In this document: piece after piece, positions 10,201 to 17,294 of the stretch
Numbering within the stretch: position 1 is the first letter of the stretch
Layout of the letters: every line of letters starts with the position of its first letter
Assembly: GCA_016787705.1 (NCBI GenBank)
Contig: JAEUTP010000010.1
Span: forward strand, 310,001-374,000
Direction of reading: 5' to 3'
Source: Bacteroidia bacterium
GTDB taxonomy: Bacteria > Bacteroidota > Bacteroidia > B-17B0 > Aurantibacillaceae
Length of the DNA: 64,000 bases
Notes under the pieces: model-generated
Told to the model about the DNA's origin: nothing
The model's database searches: none
The model's input: only the letters and a program-made list of their open reading frames with translations
Position numbers and translations under genes: made by a program

Positions 10201-10371
10201 AGGCAAACCATTGGGCAAAAGTGTAAGCAATGTCTTATTCTGATAATTTACATAATCAGCAATATAAGGAGAATAAGGTGGCAATACATTTAAGCTCACG
10301 TTTACATTTGTTATCTGCGCAATACTAATTTTTGAAATTATGATTGCAAGGAATAAAATTAATTTTTTCAT
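4279..10371 (-). CDS. giant exported protein, TANFOR-like N-terminus with carboxypeptidase-regulatory-like repeats
   Basis: This 2030-residue protein has a signal peptide (MKKLILFLAIIISKISIAQ). Residues about 20-170 contain LPPYSPYIADYVNYQNK and GDNGISVYTKP, then SGCSAPIIIQH. From memory, this resembles the N-terminus of large Bacteroidota proteins annotated as TANFOR-domain. FN3-like sequence follows to about 300. Carboxypeptidase-regulatory-like modules lie in the middle, for example GWVVNEKGEPV and ISGTVYDEKTKQPIANARVY followed by TDKNGKYKLSG. The C-terminal third is a long beta-rich region without a recognisable T9SS sorting domain. It is the middle gene of a three-gene operon (gaps of 11 and 9 bases). 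Export to periplasm or surface is likely; the molecular role is unknown. Confidence 0.8.
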   Translation of the reverse strand: MKKLILFLAIIISKISIAQITNVNVSLNVLPPYSPYIADYVNYQNKTLLTLLPNGLPSDVKDVYFKASVVGDNGISVYTKPNYKPAQGLQIQGSIPKVLNSITLQNYFEEGNVTVNGINVKELTIGNGLPEGNYVICVQVFDFATDLPLSGSSPSGCSAPIIIQHVDPPLPLSPSCGTDILATDVQNVLFNWSYNSGFTPNFQYLLKIVPVLSTQNPNDAINTMVTPAFFEKIIKTTSYLYGPVDPKLIVGQKYAYRIKVFDPANKTVFKNNGESEVCTFTYVGHNPIFLETTKITSPAANSSFTASLNSSGSLSPPHVQIKWTAINSPGNKITYNLKVVKLSNETTAEKDLNNNVNVVFNRDLNRTEYDIIGETMSKQIVTKPGNSFGSVNLEDGKFYAIQVTAKGTDTYGQPIVFSDFGKSQIVIFKYSEAKKQEPLNDENALASTVTGKLVYRYKTENEQPTNTSFAFPPAIKTIKIGSLTQIVPNDAPLPDVICNNMFVTTSDAKPLANTKINLVYDHISSSKKDPTQYSDLKSVDVENTSNQQYGSNVVAPNEIAGVIVGTGTTDGDGNFSISFISDMKFGLLREFENNTLYSAAYGALRIAIAELEEKVCNPDLIIFPKNNKTINVPEEVVFPISYNLEVTVKSDKAVQDQALGKGNVVANYPIQLSVVTDDYSKNISYPKEANIESFKSMNAEIFGKKANVLDLGKTDAQGRYIIKNLLQRNVHSNDALDNKYLQALEKTLEGNFVYKTETKLLYENDGLLPYPNIKAAYKLSKRNSVLKVYTKKVELELKPKNPEIYLRAITRQNGNNTQGIANATITVYEYATTQSWLPLKVTNYSTDNNGYLHLKDLNLTSQKEGGVDKVTGPFRSIKISKEGYADKWIASKQKLMYGERFPAQVEQVLEGGGNIIGWVVNEKGEPVVSNIRVLDGPFIKTSNNGSFGIQHCASGMAVPVEIVPCVDNYFSESIFANISSGKLTVINNNGASGFSGKIIVKEKLHRVQFKIVDENNNPVKQSCTSVGLDLSTCYPSNSSGLTNVIGIASPDNEFHVRTVAEGYVTYDDYKVIPLAKNPSIITIKLIKGQTISGTVYDEKTKQPIANARVYSISGVNDDGEIQNETYTDKNGKYKLSGAINKGVYMQFVNAYLQLPVDVYAVKSGDNGYVRQKQSVQGLNGAGSADFNLTPLNMKSEIWGLPVEINMVDMNADLSLKLSGAFVNIPGNSTFKTSLPNAKLPFKNIDVYTLKKPGLTKKVGKFDAPEYYFEPKNDNIILQTNSFKVIAFNKFSCEVLGSDQFYQYPLLKITKGGNGNGVLKGFVASELSSFNFSYNYNGKFLFQEEKPKTNFATNVAVYAKNEAVEVLGADQALAPKAKYALTALYGVSNFKVHNFNATMRSGHVNADKFSISTDIKLNIPLVGINTLPAGTINVNQNAITWNDHVGEISIPLEKWKITGTGLKYELNKGGFKIIDGSLQSSLPTVSLPEILLMPTTLNLGNNTLSGSEKLSLGNVTPLNLYSGSKFNLTYDAAAPFDQRPHYRINIANTSIKSVAYIKNIPGLKSNDKIDIEMLSDYSDGEHKSVLVNPKKHSYFNVISQTVSGIEVGKDYFTLIGNTDLEMPGANNNVTGRFKYYNEGGGIKLLVEKLQTDVEMPGKVKFNGEKFTLSENNFTTNGKVLMYKNSPADGIVVNGVITKTAQQTKMDILPNEEIKMGKEGTRSMQITQGGNVVTTNAWNLVRFTAKPKGFKTGANEILKPGNDEIDFVVNGAISDDPLSDKKIKIDGIETPFGDLEITFDFDKKILQGALTLGSANIPLGPVTIIDGKVNMQIDSKGFVLSGAISNAAITPLPILDGFKSGIALGFYSGSLPDYMRQDLLNVTLYNQLPGLEQGVKGFYVNVMKSLSKTDLPQLPGPSLNDIPVMGSFVPTFDFSAGIDLRTSLNVADGTAIVIGGKATANASCLYDFEACKIGLAGSAEGQIELKYANSLTGFLLFVINGNLIYCVGSKGLGIQLKMEKQASGFKFTPSLN

Positions 10372-10382
10372 GTTCTTATTTT

Positions 10383-12065
10383 TTAAAACGTAAATCCGTA
10401 ATTCATTTTTACAAAATATTCCTGAAAACTACCGCCTGCCAATACATTTTTTGATTCATTGAACAATCCGTTCATCATCATAGAAAGCGTGTGCTGCTTG
10501 GCTACTTTCCAGGAAACTGTTACTTGCAAATTACCTACATATCCATTTTGTTCATTGTTAAAAGTTGATGAATTAATACTGCCATTTACATCACCCGTTA
10601 GTTTGTCTTCCATCCAGCTTTTAGAAACACCACCCATTACACCGGCTAAACCAATCGTACCAATAGCGCTTTTGCTTGAGCTATAATTTAAGCCTGTGGT
10701 AAACGAAACTCTTTTTTGAACACCGCTTCTTGTTAAGATCAAATTGGCAAACATCATTTCTACCTGTGTAAGGTCTTTTGTAAATCGGTTTCGGTCATCC
10801 AACGATTGCCTTCCAAAAATACCAATGCAGCTAATTACTCTTTTTTCGTTTGCAATTATGTAACGCGGTACAACATTAATTGAATTATTGATCTGGTTAA
10901 TGGTTGCGGTATCACTTAAATTCCGGGTACCTGGGCGTTGGCTTGTACCAAAATTAGAATAGCTTACATCTATGCCAAATTTTGCTATTGGGTTAAGAGA
11001 AACATTTGCATTGTAAATATTGCGTTGTGTAGTAGCAATTTTTTTATTCAATAAATTATCGTTTTGAAATCCGCCGCTTGCAGAAATTCTTAACCTGTTC
11101 TTAATTAAATTAAAGCGTATGTTACCTAAGATCTGCTCAAAATCGGTTTGAAAATAATATGCGCCCATGCTTTTATAATCTGGCGTTACCTTGCGGTATT
11201 TTGCACCAATACCAAAACCACGTTCGTTATAATTTAACTGTGCTTCGTATGCATAATTTACCTGCGTAGAAATATTAGCGCCTACAAAACGGGTTGCATT
11301 GTCACTTCCAAGATCAAGATTCGCGAATCGTATATCCCTTGTGTAAGCACTAACAGCACCTTCGGCCTGCCATACCAATTTTTTATTTAAGAAAGAAAAA
11401 CGATTGGTGCTACCAGCAACCTGATTTTTGGACGGTAATACCTGTGTTGTGACCGGGGTAAATGGCAGGCTTGTACTATCATCTTTACCTTGTAAAAAAT
11501 GTAGGTCCAAAAAATTATCATCTGTTCCATAACCGATCTTTGCAACTGTTAACATACGCTTATAGGCAGGATAATTAATATCGTTTAAATTATTTGTAAT
11601 GGTCTTGCTAGTATCGTCTGCTACTGCTTTTTGCGAACGTCCATATAAAAAAGCAAACCTGAATTTTTTTGGTTTTAATTCAATACCTGCACCTAAAAGT
11701 GTATAACCCGCCATGCCAAACTGAGAATAAGAAATGTTTCTATAACCTAAATGCAATGTAACCCATTTGTATGTTGAGCTTAAACCAAACTGATTAAAAG
11801 GCTGGCGAAAATCGCGCTGGTAATTGCTGAATGTAAAAGAAAATGGTAAACTAACCCCGTAAATATTTACAACTGGAGAACCGCTGACAATATATGTAAA
11901 TTGTGGCTGACGGGCCTTAGCGCCTTGCATGCTATAAAAGCCCGTTTGCAAGCTGATACCTCCTCCAAATGCAATTGGTTTTATGTTTTTTAAATTATCA
12001 AGATCCTGTGCATTTAGCTCATGCAAAAATAAAATAAAAACAGTAAAGATAATTTTCGCTTTCAA
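10383..12065 (-). CDS. predicted outer-membrane beta-barrel protein, first gene of the giant-protein operon
   Basis: The 560-residue product starts with a signal peptide (MKAKIIFTVFILFLHELNAQ). It then shows alternating amphipathic strands with many aromatic and glycine residues, such as WVTLHLGYRNISYSQFGMAGY, and ends MNYGFTF with a terminal aromatic, as barrel proteins do. The start codon is TTG; the signal peptide begins right there and no ATG precedes it. No named family is recognised. It leads the operon with the 2030-residue protein and the FN3-like protein, so it may be their outer-membrane partner. That role is inferred from order and spacing. Confidence 0.75.
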   Translation of the reverse strand: MKAKIIFTVFILFLHELNAQDLDNLKNIKPIAFGGGISLQTGFYSMQGAKARQPQFTYIVSGSPVVNIYGVSLPFSFTFSNYQRDFRQPFNQFGLSSTYKWVTLHLGYRNISYSQFGMAGYTLLGAGIELKPKKFRFAFLYGRSQKAVADDTSKTITNNLNDINYPAYKRMLTVAKIGYGTDDNFLDLHFLQGKDDSTSLPFTPVTTQVLPSKNQVAGSTNRFSFLNKKLVWQAEGAVSAYTRDIRFANLDLGSDNATRFVGANISTQVNYAYEAQLNYNERGFGIGAKYRKVTPDYKSMGAYYFQTDFEQILGNIRFNLIKNRLRISASGGFQNDNLLNKKIATTQRNIYNANVSLNPIAKFGIDVSYSNFGTSQRPGTRNLSDTATINQINNSINVVPRYIIANEKRVISCIGIFGRQSLDDRNRFTKDLTQVEMMFANLILTRSGVQKRVSFTTGLNYSSSKSAIGTIGLAGVMGGVSKSWMEDKLTGDVNGSINSSTFNNEQNGYVGNLQVTVSWKVAKQHTLSMMMNGLFNESKNVLAGGSFQEYFVKMNYGFTF

Positions 12066-12176
12066 GAGGGCAAATTTTCAATAATCATCTGATATCAAAG
12101 ATGGTACAATTACTGTTTATATATTATGGAAATAGATAAACGACTGTTTAAATAGACAAATAACATTACGGCTCAT

Positions 12177-12194
12177 TTTTAGGCTTGCCTAAAA
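12177..12194. promoter_or_regulatory. DtxR/MntR-type operator palindrome upstream of the Nramp gene
   Basis: A perfect 18-base inverted repeat, TTTTAGGC-TT-GCCTAAAA, lies 43 bases before the Nramp start codon. It resembles operators of the DtxR/MntR/IdeR metalloregulator family (TTAGG...CCTAA halves). Placed just upstream of the promoter of a manganese/iron-transporter gene, it is most simply a metal-dependent repressor site. No regulator gene is visible in this window. Confidence 0.7.
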
Positions 12195-12221
12195 TATTTA
12201 TTCAAAACTCTAAAAAATCTA

Positions 12222-12229
12222 TAATTTTG
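12222..12229 (+). promoter_or_regulatory. -7 promoter element of the Nramp-UspA gene
   Basis: TAATTTTG matches TAnnTTTG and ends only 8 bases before the ATG. Transcription from it would give an almost leaderless message. No clear -33 TTTG is seen; the region between holds the sequence just downstream of the palindromic operator. Confidence 0.5.
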
Positions 12230-12237
12230 CCGTGTAA

Positions 12238-14100
12238 ATGAGCAAGTCGTTAGAAGAAGTAAACTCAAGTGTAAATACAAATACGGGTGGCACAATAAAA
12301 AGGCTACTCGCTTTTATTGGTCCGGCTTATATGATCAGTGTTGGTTATATGGATCCTGGCAATTGGGCTACCGATATTGCAGGTGGCAGTCAGTTTGGTT
12401 ACAACTTGTTGTGGGTGTTGGTAATGAGCAATATTATTGCACTTTTATTACAAAGCCATTGCGTAAGACTTGGAATAGTTAGCGGTAAAGATCTTGCCCA
12501 GGCATCCCGCGAAACCTATCCGCGTTTTATTAATTTATTTTTATATGGTCTTGCCGAAATTGCTATTGCTGCTTGCGACTTGGCAGAAGTAATTGGTATG
12601 GCCATTGGTATACATTTATTATTTCCTAACATTAGTATTTTAACCGGTGTTTGTATTACTGTTTTAGATAGTTTTATTTTATTGTTCTTGTTAAATAAAG
12701 GCATTCGCAAACTCGAAGCTTTTATAATTGCTTTGGTAGCGTTAATTGGTATTTCATTTTTTATACAACTTTTAATTGCAAAGCCTGAAGTAAGCGAAAT
12801 AGCCAGTGGTTTGGTGCCTTTCATTCAAAACGATGAAGCACTGTATATTGCTATTGGTATTATTGGCGCCACAGTAATGCCACACAATTTATACTTGCAT
12901 AGCTCATTGGTTCAATCACGAAAGTTTAACCGCACACCCACAGATATAAAAAAGGCCATTCGTTTTAATACAATTGATAGTGCCATTGCGTTGAACCTTG
13001 CACTGTTTGTAAATGCGGCTATTTTAATTTTAGCAGCCACAACATTTTTTAAACAAGGCAGGCATGATGTTGCCGAGATACAGGACGCACACCAATTATT
13101 AGCACCCATGTTGGGAAGCACGCTTGCTCCTATTTTATTTGCAGTGGCGTTAATTGCAGCTGGCCAAAGCTCTACTATTACCGGTACATTAGCCGGACAA
13201 GTTGTAATGGAAGGTTATTTAAATTTACGCTTACAACCCTGGATAAGAAGGTTACTCACGCGTTTAATTGCAATTGTACCTGCTTTTTTAACCATTTATC
13301 TTTTAGGAGATAATGCCACGGGAAAACTTTTAATATTTAGCCAAGTTGTTTTAAGCCTGCAATTAGGCTTTGCAGTTATTCCGCTTATTCATTTTGTAAG
13401 TGATAAAAAGAAAATGGGTGAATTCACCATTCCCATGTGGCAAAAAATTTGTTCGTGGATAGCGGCATTTGTAATAATTGGTTTAAATGTAAAATTGGTA
13501 TTTAACGAGATAACAGATCTTTTATTTACAAGCGAACACGCCGTATTAATAAGCTTTACCGTTGTACCGGTGTGTATATTTAGTTTTTTAATGCTCATTT
13601 ATATTACAGTTGTGCCATTTATCACAAAAGAAAAAGTAAATAAACACAAAGGTTTTCATAATGAATTAGCACCCTTAAAACTTGATTTTACAACTAACGT
13701 TAAGCGGATTGCCGTAACAGTAGATTTTAGTCCCAGCGATAATAAAGCCATTAACAAAGCTTTGCAAATTGGTGATAATGATTCTACACTGGTATTAATT
13801 CATATTTTAGAAAGTGCCAATGCTATGGTGTATGGTGAAGAATCATTTGATTTTGAGCGCGAAGAAGATTACCAGAAATTAAAAAAATACCAGACAGAAC
13901 TACAGGAAAAAAATATTACAACTGAAATTCAATTAGGGTTCGGAATTCCTAAGTTAGCTATTCCAAAGATCATCCTTGAAAAAAATTGCGATCTGCTTAT
14001 CATGGGTACCCACGGGCATCGCACTATAAAAGACATTTTACTTGGAAGCACGATTGAAAGTGTAAGACACGAAATTAAAGTGCCATTGATGTTGGTTTAA
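12238..14100 (+). CDS. Nramp-family divalent metal transporter (MntH type) fused to a C-terminal UspA domain
   Basis: Nramp proteins are proton-coupled importers of Mn2+/Fe2+ in the inner membrane. The 620-residue product carries the helix-1 metal site DPGN (39-42) and the helix-6 motif ATVMPHNLYLH (MPHN at 214-217), with about 11 membrane helices up to about 455. A charged linker joins a soluble UspA-like domain (about 489-620). That domain ends with the nucleotide-binding pattern MGTHGHRTIKDILLGST, which fits G-x2-G-x9-G-S/T. The fusion suggests that transport is sensed or gated by ATP or stress, which is inference. A DtxR/MntR-like palindrome precedes the gene. Its stop codon overlaps head-on with that of the glycosyltransferase. 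Confidence 0.92.
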   Translation: MSKSLEEVNSSVNTNTGGTIKRLLAFIGPAYMISVGYMDPGNWATDIAGGSQFGYNLLWVLVMSNIIALLLQSHCVRLGIVSGKDLAQASRETYPRFINLFLYGLAEIAIAACDLAEVIGMAIGIHLLFPNISILTGVCITVLDSFILLFLLNKGIRKLEAFIIALVALIGISFFIQLLIAKPEVSEIASGLVPFIQNDEALYIAIGIIGATVMPHNLYLHSSLVQSRKFNRTPTDIKKAIRFNTIDSAIALNLALFVNAAILILAATTFFKQGRHDVAEIQDAHQLLAPMLGSTLAPILFAVALIAAGQSSTITGTLAGQVVMEGYLNLRLQPWIRRLLTRLIAIVPAFLTIYLLGDNATGKLLIFSQVVLSLQLGFAVIPLIHFVSDKKKMGEFTIPMWQKICSWIAAFVIIGLNVKLVFNEITDLLFTSEHAVLISFTVVPVCIFSFLMLIYITVVPFITKEKVNKHKGFHNELAPLKLDFTTNVKRIAVTVDFSPSDNKAINKALQIGDNDSTLVLIHILESANAMVYGEESFDFEREEDYQKLKKYQTELQEKNITTEIQLGFGIPKLAIPKIILEKNCDLLIMGTHGHRTIKDILLGSTIESVRHEIKVPLMLV

Positions 14101-15224
14101 ATGCTTTCCAGTAACTTTTTAATGTTTTCCTGGTTAAAATAGATCTTCAGGCTTTTTCTACGCCCTTCAATTATCTCATCCGTTAAATTCTGTTCCATAA
14201 GATCTCTTATCAGCCCTATAAAATCAACAGGCCTGCTACCCATATAATTGCCATCCTTATCACCGCTTCCAATTCTTGTACCTACTATCATTTTTGGATT
14301 GCAGATCACAAATCTGCCTTTAAACAAAACATTTAGCAGTTTTAATTTTAAGCCTGTTGCCTGGAATGTATGCAGGCAATGAATCTGCGCATTCGCGATC
14401 AGCTCATCCATTTTATCGGCCGATGGGTTCTCAATTAATTGAATGTGGCCATAACCTTCTATGCTATTTTTTAGAAACGCTGGTGGGTTTAAGCCTGCAA
14501 TGATAATTTTATGCTGAACCTCACAAAACACATTTTCTATAAGCCATAAAGCAGATTCATAATTCTCTGAGACACTTAAATTACCATGATATAAAATATA
14601 ATCACCTTTTCCTTGCTTTATATTTACTTCCTCGTTGGGATGAAAGCTTGGTAAATAAACTGTTTCAACTTTTGGGTAATGCAATTTAAAATACGCAGCA
14701 TCATTTTCATTTACTGCTAAAATAACATCTGCAAAATTTATGATCTTTTCAAAGCGCTCTAGTTTTTTTGCTTCTATTCTTAAATAAATTCTTTTAAAAA
14801 TATTTCTTTCAGACTTTGAAAGTTGTAAATAATAATCGTGTTCGATATTACTGTGCCTGTATATTTTTTTTCTATTCTTAAAACGTCCGTCGTTTAATAA
14901 ATAACAGGTATGCAACACTTCAAATAAGATAGGAAAATCATTCGCTAATAAATTAGCTTCAAGTTCTTTTGATTGGCGTGATTTTACGGTGTAAGGCAAG
15001 GGTGATACATTGGAAAAAAAACCCGTACCACGTTTATAATAATAAACTTTTTCGCACAGTGCTTCTAATTCTTTTGATTCTGATCTGCCATATGTAAAGC
15101 AATGAAGATGAACTTTAATTCCTTCTTTTTTTAACCAAACCAGCTTGTAGTAAACATCTATTACCCCGCCGTAGTTTGCAGGAAAAGGAACATCAAAAGA
15201 AATAATATTAAGGGCTTTACTCAC
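14097..15224 (-). CDS. GT4-like glycosyltransferase
   Basis: The 375-residue protein has the two-domain GT-B plan. The N-terminal half starts SKALNIISFDVPFPANYGGVIDVYYK, a typical glycine-rich acceptor-side opening. The C-terminal half has ILYHGNLSVSENYESALWLIENV and the nucleotide-sugar region around HTFQATGLKLKLLNVLFKGR. No signal peptide or membrane helix is seen, so it is cytoplasmic or membrane-peripheral. The start is GTG. It lies 21 bases after the beta-propeller lipoprotein gene and could be read with the B12-uptake genes, but it has no evident link to cobalamin. Substrate unknown. Confidence 0.8.
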   Translation of the reverse strand: MSKALNIISFDVPFPANYGGVIDVYYKLVWLKKEGIKVHLHCFTYGRSESKELEALCEKVYYYKRGTGFFSNVSPLPYTVKSRQSKELEANLLANDFPILFEVLHTCYLLNDGRFKNRKKIYRHSNIEHDYYLQLSKSERNIFKRIYLRIEAKKLERFEKIINFADVILAVNENDAAYFKLHYPKVETVYLPSFHPNEEVNIKQGKGDYILYHGNLSVSENYESALWLIENVFCEVQHKIIIAGLNPPAFLKNSIEGYGHIQLIENPSADKMDELIANAQIHCLHTFQATGLKLKLLNVLFKGRFVICNPKMIVGTRIGSGDKDGNYMGSRPVDFIGLIRDLMEQNLTDEIIEGRRKSLKIYFNQENIKKLLESI

Positions 15225-15245
15225 AAAGCCAAAGATGCCTATTTT

Positions 15246-16280
15246 TTATTCAAAATAAAAACCATTGGCAATTAATCCCGCTTTAAAGTGTGTTTTTTCA
15301 GTTCCCGAAGCGTTATAAATATAAATGTTTGACTTTGAAATATAATCCAAGGCATCGGCCGCGTAAATTGTATGGTTGTTTGGGTTAATGCCTATTCCAT
15401 AAAAATTCTTGGTACCATTTGCAATAAGCGCGGTGACAGGTAAACTAACATCATTAATTGCCATACGGTAAATACCACCTTTTATAAAATACAACGTATC
15501 TTTTGTTTTATTTAAACATAAACGAAATGGTGATTCACCGGCGGCAAATGTGTATGAAATTTCTACCTGGTTGTTAACCGGATCTATTCTTGAGAGTTTG
15601 CCCGGAATATTATTCTGACTGTTACCACTTCCCAACACCCAAATTTTATCATTTTTATCAATCACAATGCTTCCGGCATTTGGACCAACATTTATGCTAT
15701 CTGTTTTTATATCGTTAATTGTATTGATTGTATAAACATAATTTCGTTTTACATTGGTTACAAATGCTTTGTTATATATTAGCACCATTTCTTCGGTAAA
15801 GCCGCCACAGGCAATACTCGAAGTTTTTGTATTTGTATTCAGGTCAATAATACTAATTGCATTACCATTATAATCGCTTACATAAGCTTTTTGATTAGTA
15901 ACAGGTAAAATATAACGTGGCGATGACAAATTGCTTACCTGATTTATTTTTTTAAATTGATCATCCAACACAATTATTTTACCTGAATTATTTACCACCA
16001 GATAAAATTTACCATTTATTTTTGCTAAGTGTTGCGCCACATCGCCAACATTTGGTGAAGAAGGATTTTGCGTTTTATAAAAATCTTCAACTACCGCATC
16101 ATTTCCGGTATCATATAAAGACACAGATGCGTTACCTGAATTAAAAACACCTTCATTGATAATATATACTTTTTTAGCACCGGTTAGCTGCAACTGTGGT
16201 TGAACAACATCCTGAGGTTTATCCTTAACACAGGAAACTAATGTTAAAGCAAAAATAAAAAGGGAAATAATTTTTTTCAT
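15246..16280 (-). CDS. beta-propeller lipoprotein (YncE/BtuG-like), probable surface cobalamin-capture protein
   Basis: I start the gene at the ATG giving MKKIISLFIFALTLVSC, which supplies a clean lipoprotein signal with Cys17; a longer frame reaches 16301. The mature part has repeated blade-like segments, for example AYVSDYNGNAISIIDLNTNT and TIYAADALDYISKSNIYIYNA, as in YVTN/YncE propellers. In gut Bacteroides, propeller lipoproteins of this kind (BtuG) sit on BtuB and bind vitamin B12. Here the gene is third behind a cobalamin riboswitch and a btuB-like receptor, which supports the same job. A terminator hairpin precedes it, so its expression may be partly uncoupled from the genes ahead. 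Confidence 0.75.
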   Translation of the reverse strand: MKKIISLFIFALTLVSCVKDKPQDVVQPQLQLTGAKKVYIINEGVFNSGNASVSLYDTGNDAVVEDFYKTQNPSSPNVGDVAQHLAKINGKFYLVVNNSGKIIVLDDQFKKINQVSNLSSPRYILPVTNQKAYVSDYNGNAISIIDLNTNTKTSSIACGGFTEEMVLIYNKAFVTNVKRNYVYTINTINDIKTDSINVGPNAGSIVIDKNDKIWVLGSGNSQNNIPGKLSRIDPVNNQVEISYTFAAGESPFRLCLNKTKDTLYFIKGGIYRMAINDVSLPVTALIANGTKNFYGIGINPNNHTIYAADALDYISKSNIYIYNASGTEKTHFKAGLIANGFYFE

Positions 16281-16289
16281 CTTTAAAAA

Positions 16290-16320
16290 AAGAAGGTGCA
16301 CAATTAAGATGCGCCTTCTT
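16290..16320 (-). terminator. intrinsic terminator between the DUF4465-like and propeller genes
   Basis: On the minus strand, an 11-base stem (AAGAAGGCGCA with TGCACCTTCTT, one wobble pair) and a 9-base loop are followed by a run of T. It sits 5 bases past one stop codon and 10 bases before the next start, so it also lies in the leader of the propeller gene. Confidence 0.8.
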
Positions 16321-16324
16321 ATTA

Positions 16325-17284
16325 TTAATTTTTACTTATTTTTTTAACTGCCCTATAATTATCTGCAACAACCTCTAAAAAATAAATACCTTTTTGTAGC
16401 GAATTTACATCTAAAGTTGTTTGCGCTTCTGTTACTTGTTGTTGCAATAAAATTTCACCATTAATATCAAAAATAATTGCAGTTGCTTCTTTTTCGAAAT
16501 TTGAGTTTAAACGAATGACTATGCTCGAATTAAATGGGTTAGGATAATTATCAAACTTTAAACTGTTTGTGTTTTTTGCTAAACCAACACTTGATTGAAT
16601 TGTTGTAAAATTATCTATTGCAAAAAACAAAGGCGTATTTGGTCCAAATGAGCCATTATCACTTGTAAACATAAAAAACTTAAGACTGTCTACATTTCCT
16701 AAACTAGAAGTATTAACCCATTGCCATGTATTTACCAGATAATCTAACGTATTATTTGTAAAACGAAAATCAGCAAGATAAAAATCAACACTGTCGGTTT
16801 TTAAAACGCCTCCTTTATAACCTCTAACAGTAACCTTAAAAAAATCAGGATCGTTGCCTGTAGTGCCACCAAATTTTTTAGCAAACTGATCGCCATTTTG
16901 CATAGATTCGTAAGCGTACGTAGTGTTGGTGATATAAAAACCATCTACTGTATTTGAAGGCGCACTTAAATTAATAACCCCCTTATCCTGCGCAACAGTA
17001 TAAATATTTGAATTGCTGTAACCTTTTAAGGATTTAACACCATATATATTACCAAAACCCGCAGTTGATGAATCGTATTTATTAGTATACGAAAAACCAC
17101 CACTCCAATAACCACTGTACTTGTGTTGAAAAGATGCGCCTGCTGTAGAAAACGATACACCTGTTGTGCTGCTGTAAGCAGAATTAGTAGCGAGAGGAAG
17201 GGTTTCGAAATCGGCTACCACCGTTTGTGCTTTTGTTGCAAAAAGGCCTAAAGCTAAAGCCAAAATTGTAATTGTTCTTTTCAT
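16325..17284 (-). CDS. T9SS-secreted DUF4465-like protein of the B12-uptake operon
   Basis: The ATG at 17284 gives a signal peptide (MKRTITILALALGLFATKAQ) and 319 residues; a longer in-frame extension is less likely. The body matches the DUF4465 pattern as I know it: VADFETLPL at the start, then HKYSGYWSGGFSYTNKYDSS, YGVKSLKGYSN, a TNTTYAYESM strand, and FKVTVRGYKGG. The last 75 residues are a type A T9SS sorting domain (FDNYPNPFNSSIVI ... LQKGIYFLEVVADN ... KKISKN). It starts 10 bases after btuB. From memory, DUF4465 proteins are encoded beside Bacteroides btuB genes. A surface role in cobalamin capture is therefore a reasonable inference. Confidence 0.78.
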   Translation of the reverse strand: MKRTITILALALGLFATKAQTVVADFETLPLATNSAYSSTTGVSFSTAGASFQHKYSGYWSGGFSYTNKYDSSTAGFGNIYGVKSLKGYSNSNIYTVAQDKGVINLSAPSNTVDGFYITNTTYAYESMQNGDQFAKKFGGTTGNDPDFFKVTVRGYKGGVLKTDSVDFYLADFRFTNNTLDYLVNTWQWVNTSSLGNVDSLKFFMFTSDNGSFGPNTPLFFAIDNFTTIQSSVGLAKNTNSLKFDNYPNPFNSSIVIRLNSNFEKEATAIIFDINGEILLQQQVTEAQTTLDVNSLQKGIYFLEVVADNYRAVKKISKN

Positions 17285-17294
17285 TTTATCTTTT

